A DNA stretch of 64,000 nt from Alphaproteobacteria bacterium (GCA_016124655.1 WGNI01000002.1:434001-498000), one strand, 5' to 3'; counted from the stretch's first letter, positions 7,373 through 16,263 are shown. A program made the numbers and translations. Notes: generated by a model from the sequence alone, not told the origin.

Positions 7373-8818
7373 ATGAGCCGATTTGTTCACGGCGCGGCGG
7401 CGGCGCTTATCCTCGCGCTGAGCGCGTGCGCATCGGTGAATTCGACGGCGGATGCGCCGGCGATCTCCGATGCCGAACGCGCTCGCGCCGGCCAACAGCA
7501 TGCGCAAATTCTGCAGCAATTCGGCGGCGCGGTCGAAGGGCCGGTGGCGGCGTATGTCGCCCAGGTCGGCGCGGGCGTTGCAAACGCCGCCAATGTATCG
7601 GGGCGCTGCACATTCACGGTGGTGAACACGGATGTCGTCAACGCGTTCGCGGTGTCGGGCTGCTACATCTACATCACGCGCGGCCTGCTCGCGATCATGA
7701 ACTCGGAAGATGAGCTCGCCTCCGTGCTTGGACACGAAGTCGGCCATGTGGTCGCCGATCATTCCGACCGGCGCCAGAACGCCGCGACGCTGAGCACGCT
7801 CGGCGCGTTGATCGCTGGGCTCGCCACCGGATCAGGCGAAATCGCGCAAGCGGCTGGACAGGCGGCGCAGCTCTATACGTTGGGCTATTCGCGCGATCAG
7901 GAGTTCGAGGCCGACGATCTCGGCGTGCGCTATTTGCGCGCCGCCGGCTACAACGCCTATGCGGCGGCGGACATGCTGCACGCGCTCGGCGTGAATGATG
8001 CGCTGTCCGCGCGCGTGAGCAATCGCAGCGCCAGCGCCATTCCGGCGTGGGCGCGCACGCATCCGCTGTCTGCCGATCGCGTCACGCGCGCCAACGCTCA
8101 GGCGCAAAACGCGGGCGCTGTGCGCGAGGCGCCGCCGGAGCGCACCGCGCCGTACTATGCAGCCGTGAACGGCATGATTTTCGGCGACGATCCGCAGCAG
8201 GGTTTCGTCAATGGACGCGCGTTCGCGCATCCTGGCCTGCGGTTGGCGTTCGAAGCGCCGGACGGTTTTTCGCTGACCAATACGCCCGCCGCCGTCGTGA
8301 TCGCCAATCCCGCCAATCTGCGCGCGCAATTCTCCGGCGGTCCGCTGGAGCAGGGCGGGTTGCAGGCGTATGCGCAAAGCGTGTTGCAGCGCACAGTTGG
8401 GCAAGCGCAGACGCAGGTGGGCCGCGCCCAGCAGACCACGATCAACGGGCTTGAAACGGTGATCTTGCCGGCGCGCGCGCAAACGCAGTCGGGCCAGGTC
8501 GTGGAGGTGGATGTCGCGGCCTATCGCGTCGGCGACCGCGCCTATCACTTCCTGATGCTGGCGCCGGACGGCGGCGCGGGCCCGTTCTCGCCGATGGTGC
8601 AATCGATGCGTCGGCTCACCGATGCACAGGCCGCCGCGCTGCGGCCGCGCCGTGTGGAGGTGGTGACGGTCGGCGCGCGCGACAGCGTGCAGGCGCTGGC
8701 GAACCGCATGGCGTTCGACGATTTCAAGCTGGAGCGGTTTCTAGCGCTCAATGGGCTTGAAGCAGGGCAGACGGTGCGCGCGGGGCAGAGCGTGAAGATC
8801 GTGGTGTTTGAAAGTTAG
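7373..8818 (+). CDS. M48 family metalloprotease lipoprotein, BepA-like
   Basis: The 481-residue protein begins with a lipoprotein signal peptide (lipobox LSAC, Cys19). The M48 zinc motif HEVGH is at residues 121-125, and the third zinc ligand lies in QEFEADDLGVRY. The C-terminal 60 residues (VEVVTVGARDSVQALANRM to GQSVKIVVFE) look like a LysM-type module. Such proteins act in the periplasm on outer-membrane or lipoprotein substrates. ATG 7373 follows AGGAGGAGACGC, a strong ribosome binding site, 34 bases after the broken serine hydrolase gene, so they may share a transcript. Substrate unknown. Confidence 0.88.
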   Translation: MSRFVHGAAAALILALSACASVNSTADAPAISDAERARAGQQHAQILQQFGGAVEGPVAAYVAQVGAGVANAANVSGRCTFTVVNTDVVNAFAVSGCYIYITRGLLAIMNSEDELASVLGHEVGHVVADHSDRRQNAATLSTLGALIAGLATGSGEIAQAAGQAAQLYTLGYSRDQEFEADDLGVRYLRAAGYNAYAAADMLHALGVNDALSARVSNRSASAIPAWARTHPLSADRVTRANAQAQNAGAVREAPPERTAPYYAAVNGMIFGDDPQQGFVNGRAFAHPGLRLAFEAPDGFSLTNTPAAVVIANPANLRAQFSGGPLEQGGLQAYAQSVLQRTVGQAQTQVGRAQQTTINGLETVILPARAQTQSGQVVEVDVAAYRVGDRAYHFLMLAPDGGAGPFSPMVQSMRRLTDAQAAALRPRRVEVVTVGARDSVQALANRMAFDDFKLERFLALNGLEAGQTVRAGQSVKIVVFES

Positions 8819-8865
8819 ATCCGTTCGGCGCCGGCGATACCGTCCAGACCTGCCCTCAGCGTGCG

Positions 8866-9240
8866 CTATCCCAGCGCGGCGATCAGTTCCGCCGCGGCAG
8901 CGGTGTCCACGTACTCCCGGACGTCGGCGACTTTACCGCCGATGACGTCTGAGACCACACAGGCGGCTAGATTCAAGGGTTGCCCGTTTGGCAGAACGCC
9001 CCGGACAGCGTGTTCCTCGACGAACTCGGTCGCTGTCTCGGAGCGCACGGCGTCTTCATAGCGAAAGTCCTTCACTACACTGCCCACAGCGGCGTTGAAC
9101 GCAAGCAATGCGTCCAGGGTCATGGCCGGCGCATTGTTCTGGCGCACGCGCATGTCGGGCGCGCAGAGGCGGCGCACCACGGGATCATTCTGTTCGGCGA
9201 GAGCCTCAAACAGCGCCTTCGCAATCTCGACATTGGTCAT
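8866..9240 (-). CDS. SnoaL/NTF2-like domain protein
   Basis: The 124-residue single-domain protein starts MTNVEIAKALFEALAEQND. It shows the alpha helix/curved-sheet layout of NTF2-like proteins (LDALLAFNAAVGSVVKDFRYE, VEEHAVRGVLPNG, GGKVADVREYVDTA). The Asp/Glu pattern suggests a small-ligand pocket, as in SnoaL-type isomerases or cyclases, but catalytic residues cannot be assigned. It is convergent with the M48 gene. The substrate is unknown and the protein may not be an enzyme. Confidence 0.75.
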   Translation of the reverse strand: MTNVEIAKALFEALAEQNDPVVRRLCAPDMRVRQNNAPAMTLDALLAFNAAVGSVVKDFRYEDAVRSETATEFVEEHAVRGVLPNGQPLNLAACVVSDVIGGKVADVREYVDTAAAAELIAALG

Positions 9241-9354
9241 GGACGCTCCCGCACATAGCGTTCTACGCGCACGCTCGCGGCGACGGCGTCCGGAGGCAAG
9301 CGCCGAAGATATTCGAGATGTCGTGCGTGCGTGTGCGTTTTTGCTTGCACAAGG

Positions 9355-9389
9355 TCCCGGATCGCTTCGCAGTCGCTCAGCGTCCGGGA
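9355..9389. repeat. imperfect palindrome downstream of phaA
   Basis: TCCCGGA and TCCGGGA arms frame a 21-base centre that is itself rich in CGC/GCG. A related element (CCGGATCGC...GCGTCCGGAATGAC) occurs at 50934-50963, so this is a small interspersed palindrome family. It lies 22 bases past the phaA stop on the transcribed strand and may act as a 3' mRNA hairpin. Confidence 0.6.
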
Positions 9390-9410
9390 TGACAAGGCTT
9401 GCCGCCGCCC

Positions 9411-10589
9411 CTACCGCTCAACGCAGAGCGCAATCCCCATGCCGCCGCCGATGCACAGCGTGGCGAGGCCTTTCTTCGCGTCGCGGCGGCGCATTTCATA
9501 CAGAAGCGTCGTCAGCACGCGCGCGCCGGACGCGCCGATCGGGTGACCGATGGCGATGGCGCCGCCATTGACGTTCACTTTTTCCGGGTCCCAGCCCATG
9601 TCCTTGTTCACCGCCAGCGCCTGAGCGGCGAAGGCTTCGTTGGCCTCCACGAGATCAAGGTCAGAGGCTTTCCAGCCGGCCTTTTCCAGCGCGGCTTTCG
9701 AGGCGGGGATGGGGCCCGTGCCCATGACGGAGGGATCGCAGCCGCGCGAGGCGAAGGACACGATGCGGGCCAGCGGCTCGATCTTGCGCTTCTCCGCGTC
9801 CTTGGCCGTCATCAGCACAAGCGCTGCGGCGCCGTCATTGATGCCGGATGCGTTGGCGGCGGTGACCGAGCCGTCCTTCTTGAAGGCCGGCTTCAATTTG
9901 GCGGCGGCCTCCATCGAGGCGTCGTGGCGGATGTATTCGTCGCGATCGACGGTCACGTCGCCTTTGCGCGTGGAATAGGTGACGCGCGCGATTTCATCGA
10001 CAAAGCGATTGGCCTTTTGCGCAGCCGACGCCTTGTGCTGAGAGGCGGTGGCGAAGGCGTCCTGCTGTTCGCGGGTGATCTGCCATTTCTCGGCGACGTT
10101 CTCGGCTGTGATGCCCATGTGGTAGCCGTAGAAGACGTCGGTCAGGCCGTCCTTGATCATGATGTCGGTGAATTCCAGGCCGCCCATCTTCTGACCCGCG
10201 CGCAGGTGCGCGGCGTGCGGCGAGAGGCTCATGCTTTCCTGGCCGCCGGCGACGACGATGGTCGCGTCGCCCGCTTTGATCTGCTGATAACCGGTCGCCA
10301 CCGCGCGGAGCCCTGAGCCGCAGACCTGGTTCAGCCCCCAGGCCGGGCTGTCGTCGGGCACGCCGGCCGCGCGGCTCGCCTGGCGGGCGGGGTTCATGCC
10401 CTGGTTGGCGGTCAGCACCTGACCCAGCACCACTTCGGAGACGTCCTTGGCGTCGACGCCGGCGCGCTGCAGCGCAGCGACGATGGCCGCCTTGCCGAGT
10501 TCGTGGGCCGGCACCGTCGCGAACGCGCCGTTGAAGGCCCCGACAGGGGTTCTGGCGGCGGAAGCGATGACGATTTCGGTGGCGGCCAT
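9411..10589 (-). CDS. phaA: acetyl-CoA acetyltransferase (beta-ketothiolase)
   Basis: The 392-residue biosynthetic thiolase has the acyl-accepting Cys in [11 protein letters not shown] (about residue 89), the active-site His in [15 protein letters not shown] (about 348) and the second catalytic Cys in CIGGGMG (about 378). It condenses two acetyl-CoA to acetoacetyl-CoA, the first step of PHB synthesis, feeding PhaB encoded 5 kb away. ATG 10589 has GAGGAG nine bases upstream. The gene is divergent from phaR, a common alphaproteobacterial arrangement that allows control of PHA genes by one intergenic region. Confidence 0.95.
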   Translation of the reverse strand: MAATEIVIASAARTPVGAFNGAFATVPAHELGKAAIVAALQRAGVDAKDVSEVVLGQVLTANQGMNPARQASRAAGVPDDSPAWGLNQVCGSGLRAVATGYQQIKAGDATIVVAGGQESMSLSPHAAHLRAGQKMGGLEFTDIMIKDGLTDVFYGYHMGITAENVAEKWQITREQQDAFATASQHKASAAQKANRFVDEIARVTYSTRKGDVTVDRDEYIRHDASMEAAAKLKPAFKKDGSVTAANASGINDGAAALVLMTAKDAEKRKIEPLARIVSFASRGCDPSVMGTGPIPASKAALEKAGWKASDLDLVEANEAFAAQALAVNKDMGWDPEKVNVNGGAIAIGHPIGASGARVLTTLLYEMRRRDAKKGLATLCIGGGMGIALCVER

Positions 10590-10688
10590 GGGCGTGCGCT
10601 CCTCAAAAAAGGCGTGGTTTTTATGGATTATGAGTTTTGCACCACCCCTGAGGGGATTCCAAGCACCCTGCGAAACGCATTTGCGGCG

Positions 10689-10711
10689 CCGCGCCTTGCA
10701 TTGCGGCGCGG
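10689..10711. promoter_or_regulatory. TGC-rich inverted repeat between phaA and phaR
   Basis: CCGCGCC and GGCGCGG arms flank TTGCATTGC in the phaA-phaR divergent region. PhaR proteins bind TGC-rich repeats upstream of PHA genes and their own gene, so this is a reasonable PhaR target candidate. The match is by position and base composition only. Confidence 0.4.
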
Positions 10712-10778
10712 AAAGGACGAGGGTCCCGGTCGTGGGTCGTGAGGGCGCAGCCGGCGCGGCGAAGAAAGGCGGTCAGGC

Positions 10779-11399
10779 GTGGCGGATCAAGGCGATGCGG
10801 CCAAGGACGCGAAGACGGACGAGGCGCAGCCTGTCGTCATTAAGAAGTACGCCAATCGGCGGCTCTACAACACCCAGACCAGCGCCTATGTTACGCTCGA
10901 TCATTTGAGCGAAATGGTGCGCGAGGGCACGGACTTCATCGTGCTCGACGCCAAGACCGGCGAAGACATCACCCGCTCGGTGCTGACCCAGATCATTTTC
11001 GAGCAGGAGAGCCGCGGCCAGAACCTGCTGCCGGTGCAGTTCCTGCGCCGCCTGATCCGCTTCTATGGGGATCAGATGCAGGGCTATCTGCCGGCCTATC
11101 TCGACATGAGCATGGAAAGTTTCCACCGCCAGCAAGAACAGCTGCGCGAGCACATGACGCGCGCGTTCGGCGGGCGCAATCCGATGACCGCTCTCGAAGA
11201 GCAGACGCGTCAGAACATGGCGATGTTCGAACAGGCGCTGCGGATGTGGTCGCCGTTCGCGACCGGCCAATCGCAGGTGCGCCCGCTGAACGAACGCGCC
11301 GGCGAAGCGGGCTCGGATGAAGCGGTTGCAGAATTGCGCAAGCAAATGGAAGCGATGCAGAAGCAGCTCGATCAGCTGGCCAATCCGCGCAAGCCTTGA
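10779..11399 (+). CDS. phaR: polyhydroxyalkanoate synthesis repressor PhaR
   Basis: The 206-residue protein has the PHB/PHA accumulation regulator DNA-binding domain: VIKKYANRRLYNTQTSAYVT and LDHLSEMVREG (residues 20-50), then VLDAKTGEDITRSVLTQIIF. A polar Gln/Met-rich C-terminal part ends in a coiled-coil-like segment (VAELRKQMEAMQKQLDQL). PhaR binds PHA granules and represses phasin and its own gene when no polymer is present. The start is GTG 10779 with a GAAAGG-type ribosome binding site. It is divergent from phaA. Confidence 0.95.
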   Translation: MADQGDAAKDAKTDEAQPVVIKKYANRRLYNTQTSAYVTLDHLSEMVREGTDFIVLDAKTGEDITRSVLTQIIFEQESRGQNLLPVQFLRRLIRFYGDQMQGYLPAYLDMSMESFHRQQEQLREHMTRAFGGRNPMTALEEQTRQNMAMFEQALRMWSPFATGQSQVRPLNERAGEAGSDEAVAELRKQMEAMQKQLDQLANPRKP

Positions 11400-11487
11400 G
11401 CGGCACACAAGAGCTGGCTTGTTCCGATTGGGGCGTTTCGCGACCGCCTTCCACACATTCGACTTGAACGCGGCACGGTTTAGCCTG

Positions 11488-11681
11488 CCGTGCTCCCCCT
11501 TGAGGGGGGGCTGTCAGCGAAGCTGACTGAGGGGGCGGATATAAAGCCGCATCGCACGTCGCACTGCCGCCCCATCCGGTCGCTTCGCGACCACCTTCCC
11601 CTCGCAGGGAAGGACGGAGTCTCCTCAACGCCGTGCTCCCCCGTGAGGGGGAGCTGTCAGCGAAGCTGACTGAGGGGGTGG
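11488..11681. repeat. two 51-bp interspersed repeats in a 577-bp gene-free stretch
   Basis: Near-identical copies lie at 11488-11538 and 11631-11681. Each has a C-run/G-run hairpin (GCTCCCCC with GAGGGG) followed by CTGTCAGCGAAGCTGACTGA, itself a palindrome-rich segment. Partial relatives (CTCCCCCGCGAGGGAGAGG) recur near 11870. The whole region 11400-11976 between the convergent phaR and fasciclin genes appears to be a mosaic of such elements; no coding frame looks real. Confidence 0.8.
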
Positions 11682-11921
11682 AAGCGTAACCGGCAAGATG
11701 AGTCGCGCTGCTGCCCCATCCGTCTCGGCGCGTCGCGCCGAGCCGCCGGCTCCGCTTCGCTGCGCCTTCTCCGCGGCGATCGATCCCCCGGATCGATCGC
11801 TGTTCGCTTCGAAGCCCCTCACCGTGAAGGACGGAAATTCTACATCGTTTAGGAACAAACCGCCCTGCTCCCCCGCGAGGGAGAGGTGGTCAATCTCTGG
11901 CAATGTCCCACGCACGGCAAA

Positions 11922-11945
11922 CGGCCCTGGCTCGCGCCAGGGCCG
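11922..11945. terminator. strong hairpin between phaR and the fasciclin gene
   Basis: Ten-base perfect arms CGGCCCTGGC/GCCAGGGCCG with a TCGC loop lie 31 bases past the stop of the minus-strand fasciclin gene. It could end transcripts from either side, but neither side has a real T-run. The core resembles the CCCTGGC...GCCAGGG palindrome in the repeats at 56880-57224. Confidence 0.5.
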
Positions 11946-11976
11946 AAGCTTTACGCAACACGCAAATGTTGCACGA

Positions 11977-12522
11977 TCAGTGATGCGCCGGCGGCATCAG
12001 CACCGTATCGATGACGTGAATTACGCCGTTCGATGCGGCGACATCGGCCATGACGACATTGGCGCCGTTGACCTTCACGCCGTTGCGACCGTCGATGGAG
12101 ACACTGCGGCCTTGAACCGTTTCCGGCTGCGCGGTGCGGCCCGCGAGGTCGGCGGCGGTCACGCGTCCGGGCACGACATGGTAGGTCAAGATCGCGGTCA
12201 ATTGCGCGCGATTTTCCGGCCGCAGCAGATTTTCAACCGTGCCGGCGGGCAGTTTCGCGAAGGCAGCGTCTGTTGGCGCGAACACCGTGAACGGACCATC
12301 GCCTTTCAACGTGTCGACGAGGCCAGCAGCCTGCACCGCAGCGACCAGCGTGGAGAATTGTCCCGCACCGACGGCGACATCGACGATGTCGCCTTGGGTA
12401 TGCGCGTGCGCGCCGTGATGGGCGATGGGTTGCATGCGCGCCTGCGTTGCGTTCGGGCACTCCGCAAAAGCGGGCGCAGCGAAGGCGAGCGCGGCGGCGC
12501 TCATGACCAGTGTCTTCAGCAT
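11977..12522 (-). CDS. secreted fasciclin-domain protein
   Basis: The 181-residue protein has a Sec signal peptide ([20 protein letters not shown]), a short His-rich segment, then one FAS1 domain: [19 protein letters not shown], the H1 motif [22 protein letters not shown], and the H2 region [20 protein letters not shown]. Such proteins are periplasmic or extracellular and often linked to adhesion or biofilms. ATG 12522 is preceded by GAGGAGCC, which decides it over an upstream in-frame ATG at 12582 that would bury the signal peptide. It is divergent from the TerB-DnaJ gene. Confidence 0.92.
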   Translation of the reverse strand: MLKTLVMSAAALAFAAPAFAECPNATQARMQPIAHHGAHAHTQGDIVDVAVGAGQFSTLVAAVQAAGLVDTLKGDGPFTVFAPTDAAFAKLPAGTVENLLRPENRAQLTAILTYHVVPGRVTAADLAGRTAQPETVQGRSVSIDGRNGVKVNGANVVMADVAASNGVIHVIDTVLMPPAHH

Positions 12523-12710
12523 GTATGGCTCCTCGATTGTCGTCGTGACGGGCCGTCCCCGTCGCCAATCTCGTTTGGCCATCGCGTTACGCGTTCGCGT
12601 TCACCATGGATTGCGGCGCGCTGCAGTCTCACAGCATGGTTATTTTCCGCATTCGGTTGCGCCGTCATGACGTCTCGACTTCGCCATGGTTTTTGCATGA
12701 GCATGGCGCG

Positions 12711-13421
12711 ATGAGCGTGTGGTCGACGATTCTGGATATGGCGGGGCGGGCTTTCGAGCCGGAGGCCGAGCCGCCGCAACCTTTCGAGGAATGCGCGCCG
12801 CAGCCGGGCGATGTCGGCTTTACAGCGGCCGTGATCGGACTTGCCGCGAAGATGGCGAAAGCCGACGGCGCGGCCTCCCCAGAAGAGCTTGCGGCTGCCG
12901 CGAACGTGTTCCGGCCGCCGCCGGGCGAAGAGGGCGCCTTCCAGCGCGTGTTCGCACTGGCGAAGCAAACGGTGCACGGCTTCGAGAGCTATGCGCGGCA
13001 GATCGGCCGGAAGTACCGCGCGCGGCCCTGCCTGTTGGAGGACGTGCTCGACGGCCTGTTCCAGATCGCGGCGGCGGACGGCGCGGTCACCGCAGCAGAG
13101 CTTGCCTATCTGGAGACGGTGGCGGTGCATTTCGGTTTCAGCGCGCTTGAGTTCCGGCGCATCAAGGCCTCGCATCTGGGGCCGGATGCGGGCGATCCGT
13201 ACGCGGTGCTGGGGCTCCTGCCGGGCGCGAGCCTGGAGGAATGCCGCGCGGCTTGGCGCAGGCTGGCGGCGGAAAATCACCCCGACCGCATGGTTCAGCG
13301 GGGGGCGCCGCCGGAATTCGTCGCCATCGCGCAGCAAAAAACCGCGGCGATCAACGCCGCCTGGGCGCAAATCCGCAGCGAATTGCAGCGCTTGGCGCCT
13401 GCTGACGCGCCGGCGGCTTGA
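12711..13421 (+). CDS. TerB-like and DnaJ-domain protein (DjlA-like)
   Basis: The 236-residue protein has an N-terminal TerB-like helical domain (FTAAVIGLAAKMAKADGAAS and LFQIAAADGAVTAAELAYLE, each an acidic DG motif) and a C-terminal J domain (DPYAVLGLLPGASLEECRAA, then the HPD tripeptide in AAENHPDRM). This is the soluble part of a DjlA-type co-chaperone, which stimulates DnaK ATPase. Unlike E. coli DjlA it lacks an N-terminal membrane segment. ATG 12711 is chosen because the homologous part begins there; upstream ATGs add basic residues with no domain. Confidence 0.88.
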   Translation: MSVWSTILDMAGRAFEPEAEPPQPFEECAPQPGDVGFTAAVIGLAAKMAKADGAASPEELAAAANVFRPPPGEEGAFQRVFALAKQTVHGFESYARQIGRKYRARPCLLEDVLDGLFQIAAADGAVTAAELAYLETVAVHFGFSALEFRRIKASHLGPDAGDPYAVLGLLPGASLEECRAAWRRLAAENHPDRMVQRGAPPEFVAIAQQKTAAINAAWAQIRSELQRLAPADAPAA

Positions 13422-13473
13422 TTCCGCCGAAAATCGCGCAACATCCTTGAGGTCCAATCACAGGAGTTGCGCC

Positions 13474-13731
13474 ATGTCCCGCGCCGATGTCGCCCGCACC
13501 CGCGTTCCGCGTTTTCTGCGGCAGGCCGGGTTCGCCGCGATCGCAGCGGCAGGCGTCGCGCTCTTGATCCTCGCGGCGGCAGCGGCGTTCGTCGCGGGCG
13601 CTGCGGCGGTGATTGTGCTCGCAGGCGTGCTGGCGTGGCGCACGGCGCGGCGCAGCGCAGGCGGACAGCAGGGCCCGCGCATGCTGGACGCGCGGCGCAC
13701 TGCGAATGGCTGGGTGATCGAGCCGGCCTGA
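13474..13731 (+). CDS. small membrane protein, unknown
   Basis: The 85-residue protein has a basic N-terminus (RTRVPRFLRQ) and a long Ala/Val/Ile-rich hydrophobic stretch at about residues 18-55, enough for one or two membrane helices. A short polar tail follows (GPRMLDARRTANGWVIEP). CAGGAG lies seven bases before ATG 13474. No family is recognised. It sits between the DnaJ-like gene and the EamA transporter on the same strand. Confidence 0.65.
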   Translation: MSRADVARTRVPRFLRQAGFAAIAAAGVALLILAAAAAFVAGAAAVIVLAGVLAWRTARRSAGGQQGPRMLDARRTANGWVIEPA

Positions 13732-13794
13732 TCGCCGCAACCGATTTTCTGGGCTTTCTTTCCGCTAGGGAAAACGCACTAAGCACCCCTCGGG

Positions 13795-14682
13795 ATGCCG
13801 CTGCGCGATTTCGGTCTGGTCTTTGCGATTTGCCTGGTGTGGGGGCTGAACATCGTCTTCACGCGGGCGATCGTGATGCAATCGCCGCCGCTGTTCTATG
13901 CGTTCGTGCGGTTTGCGCTGGTGACGTTGGCATTATCGCCGCTCTTGTTCACCCGCCCCGTTCCCAAGCAATTCTGGACGCTGGTCGCAATCGGCCAATG
14001 CATGGGCGGGGCGAATTTCGCGCTGTCCTTCATGGCGCTGAAGTTCGGGACGGCGTCGAGCTTTGCGGTGGTCTCGCAGCTCGGCCTGCCAGTGACGACG
14101 CTGTTCTCCATGTGGTTTCTGCAGGAGCGTGTCGGCTGGATCCGCGCGGCCGGGATGGCGCTGGCGTTTCTCGGCGTGATCGTGGTGGCGTATCGGCCCA
14201 CGGGGCTCGAAATCTCGATCGGCATGGTCTTCACGCTGGGCATGGTGCTGATCGGGGCGGCGGGCGCGGTGCTGATGAAGCGCATGGACCCGATGCCTGT
14301 GTTCCAGATGCAGGTCTGGGTGGCGATGGTGTCGTGGCCGCTCTTGCTGGTGCTCTCCGGGTTGTTCGAGCGCAGTCAGATCGCGGAGACGGTGGCGGTC
14401 GGATGGCCCTATGTGGCGGCGCTGGCGTTTTCAGTGTTCTGCGTGTCCATGTTCGGGCACGGCATGTTCTATTCGCTGGTGAAGCGCCACGAGATCACGT
14501 TGCTCGCGCCGCTGACCTTGATGACGCCGCTTTGGGCGGTGTTTTTCAGCGTCACGCTGTTGGGCGAGCCGGTCAGCGCGCAGCTTCTGCTCGGAGGCGC
14601 GATCGCGCTGGCGGGGGTTGCGATCGTGGCGATGCGGCGCAACCAGAACATGCCCGAGCCGCCGGCGACGCCGCGCGCTTGA
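13795..14682 (+). CDS. EamA/DMT-family transporter
   Basis: The 295-residue protein has about ten hydrophobic segments arranged as two EamA repeats, with MPLRDFGLVFAICLVWGLN at the start and the second repeat from about residue 148. Such proteins export or import small metabolites such as amino acids or nucleosides across the inner membrane. The substrate cannot be predicted. The nearby AmpD-like amidase may make muropeptide fragments, but no functional link is shown. Confidence 0.88.
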   Translation: MPLRDFGLVFAICLVWGLNIVFTRAIVMQSPPLFYAFVRFALVTLALSPLLFTRPVPKQFWTLVAIGQCMGGANFALSFMALKFGTASSFAVVSQLGLPVTTLFSMWFLQERVGWIRAAGMALAFLGVIVVAYRPTGLEISIGMVFTLGMVLIGAAGAVLMKRMDPMPVFQMQVWVAMVSWPLLLVLSGLFERSQIAETVAVGWPYVAALAFSVFCVSMFGHGMFYSLVKRHEITLLAPLTLMTPLWAVFFSVTLLGEPVSAQLLLGGAIALAGVAIVAMRRNQNMPEPPATPRA

Positions 14683-14725
14683 GCTTGCATTTGCGCGCCT
14701 GCGTGCGGCTTGGCACGATGCGCGC

Positions 14726-15544
14726 GTGCTGACCGTGATCGATCATCCCTCGCCGAACTCCGACGCGCGCGACCGCGCGGTTGCGCTGGTCGTGCTGCAC
14801 TATACCGGCATGGCGACCGGCAAGGCGGCTTTGGCGCGGCTGTGCGATGTAGCGCCCATCGCGATCCGCTATCCCGGGCCCTGGCAGCCGGCGGATATCG
14901 ATCCCAACCACGCGCTTGGCCGCGTCTCGGCGCATTATGTGGTGGAGGAAGACGGCCGCGTGTTTCGGCTTGTCGATGAAAAGCGCCGCGCATGGCATGC
15001 CGGCGCGTCGTCCTGGCAGGGCGAAGAGGGCGTGAACGCGCGCTCGATCGGGATCGAGATCGTCAATGGCGGGCATGATTTCGGCCTGCCGGATTTTCCC
15101 GAAGCGCAGATCGGCGCCGTCGTCGCGCTGTTGCAGGATATTCTGACCCGGCATGCGCTGCAGCCCGAGGCGGTGATCGGCCATTCCGATATCGCGCCGG
15201 CGCGGAAACTTGATCCGGGCGAGAAGTTTCCCTGGGCCAAGCTGGCGGCGGCGGGCGTCTCGATCTGGCCGCGGCGCGTCATTCCGCCAGGCGGGCAGGT
15301 GGTGGGCGAGCCAGGCGAGGCCGGCGCAGGCGTCGTGCAATTGCAGAAAGCGTTCGCGGCGTTCGGCTATGGCATCGCCCTCAGCGGAACCTATGACGCG
15401 CAGACCGAAGCGGTCGTCAGCGCGTTTCAGCGGCGGTTCCGCCCAGCGCGGATTGATGGGGTCTGCGACGCGGAAACACTCGATTGTCTTGCGGACCTGA
15501 ATGACCAGCTGGGATTGGGCGACGCCCCTCCTGTCGAGGCGTAA
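14726..15544 (+). CDS. N-acetylmuramoyl-L-alanine amidase (AmpD-like) with PG-binding domain
   Basis: The 272-residue protein has an Amidase_2 domain with zinc-ligand motifs VLHYTGMA (His about residue 24), AWHAG, and GHSDIAPARKLDPG (about 150). A peptidoglycan-binding domain follows at about 195-262 (VVQLQKAFAAFGYGIA, VVSAFQRRFRP). No signal peptide is visible, so it probably acts on anhydro-muropeptides in the cytoplasm or is exported by another route. GTG 14726 gives the expected N-terminus (VIDHPSPNSDAR); no good ribosome binding site is visible. Confidence 0.87.
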   Translation: MLTVIDHPSPNSDARDRAVALVVLHYTGMATGKAALARLCDVAPIAIRYPGPWQPADIDPNHALGRVSAHYVVEEDGRVFRLVDEKRRAWHAGASSWQGEEGVNARSIGIEIVNGGHDFGLPDFPEAQIGAVVALLQDILTRHALQPEAVIGHSDIAPARKLDPGEKFPWAKLAAAGVSIWPRRVIPPGGQVVGEPGEAGAGVVQLQKAFAAFGYGIALSGTYDAQTEAVVSAFQRRFRPARIDGVCDAETLDCLADLNDQLGLGDAPPVEA

Positions 15545-15559
15545 GTTTGCAGTCGCCGT

Positions 15560-15579
15560 CCCTCCCCTTGCGGGGAGGG
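15560..15579. repeat. short G/C hairpin before rnpB
   Basis: CCTCCCC-TTGC-GGGGAGG is a fragment of the CTCCCCTTG-type palindrome family found at 21129-21274 and 52400-52529. It sits 16 bases past the amidase stop codon and could end that transcript. Confidence 0.5.
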
Positions 15580-15629
15580 GTGGCGGGAGAGCGTGCGCAA
15601 GCGGTGGAGAAGTGCTATGATCCCGCAAA

Positions 15630-16046
15630 CGCCAGTCGGCCGGGCGGTCGCTCGCACAGGTCCCGAAAGGGCGTGCGGGAGGAAAGTCCGGGCTCCACGC
15701 GGAAAGGGCGGCGGGTAACGCCCGCCAGGAGCGATCCTAGGGATAGCGCCACAGAGAACAGACCGCCCGCGGATTTCGATCCAAGGGTAAGGGTGAAACG
15801 GTGGGGTAAGAGCCCACCGCGCCGACCGTAAGGAAGGCGGCACGGCAAGCCCCGCCCGGAGCAAGACCGAATAGGGACGCACGAATTTGGAGCCGAAAGG
15901 CTTCGGTTCAGGGGTTTTCGCGCCTCGCGTCCGGGTAGGTCGCGCGAACCCTGCGGCGACGCAGGGTCCAGAGGAATGGCCGTCTCCCCGCACGTCGTTC
16001 GCGATTTGGGGGCAGACAGAACCCGGCTTACAGGCCGGCTGGCGTT
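15630..16046 (+). ncRNA. rnpB: RNase P RNA
   Basis: The sequence holds the conserved RNase P blocks in order: GGAGGAAAGTCCGGGCTCC near the 5' end, CAGAGAACAGACCGCC, GGTAAGGGTGAAACGGTG with the GGTAAGAGCCCACCGC segment, and GACAGAACCCGGCTTACAG near the 3' end. The P1 helix can form between CGCCAGTCGGCC at 15630 and GGCCGGCTGGCG ending at 16044. A six-T run (16045-16050) follows directly, so P1 may double as part of the terminator. The RNA is the catalytic part of the tRNA 5'-processing enzyme. It lies just upstream of the dcw cluster on the same strand. End positions are approximate. Confidence 0.96.
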
Positions 16047-16121
16047 TTTTGCGTTCTCGCCGCAACGATCCCGGAATGTTCTCGCTTTAAGCGCATTTCG
16101 TGCGCCAAGCGAACGTGCGCG

Positions 16122-16136
16122 TTAACTTAACCTTAG
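16122..16136. promoter_or_regulatory. possible CtrA site upstream of mraZ
   Basis: TTAA-N7-TTAG lies 128 bases upstream of the mraZ start and differs by one base from the CtrA consensus TTAA-N7-TTAA. CtrA controls division genes in Caulobacter-like bacteria, so the site is plausible. One short near-match by itself is weak evidence. Confidence 0.4.
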
Positions 16137-16159
16137 GAAAAGAAAAGAAAACTAAGCAG

Positions 16160-16184
16160 TCCCACCTCTTCCCAAGCAATCCCA
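16160..16184. promoter_or_regulatory. triple MraZ-type box (TGGGA x3, 5-base spacers)
   Basis: The plus strand reads TCCCA-N5-TCCCA-N5-TCCCA exactly, so the minus strand carries three TGGGA repeats with five-base spacers. This is the reported MraZ operator layout (TGGGN repeats spaced by five) seen in E. coli. It lies 80 bases before mraZ and would allow autorepression of the dcw operon. The orientation is opposite to the mraZ reading direction. Confidence 0.7.
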
Positions 16185-16263
16185 ATCAGGTCCATAGTGG
16201 CCCATCTCGCGATGGGGCGGCATGCGCGCGTCCCGGCGGGCGAGGGATCGTCGGGCCTTGGCC

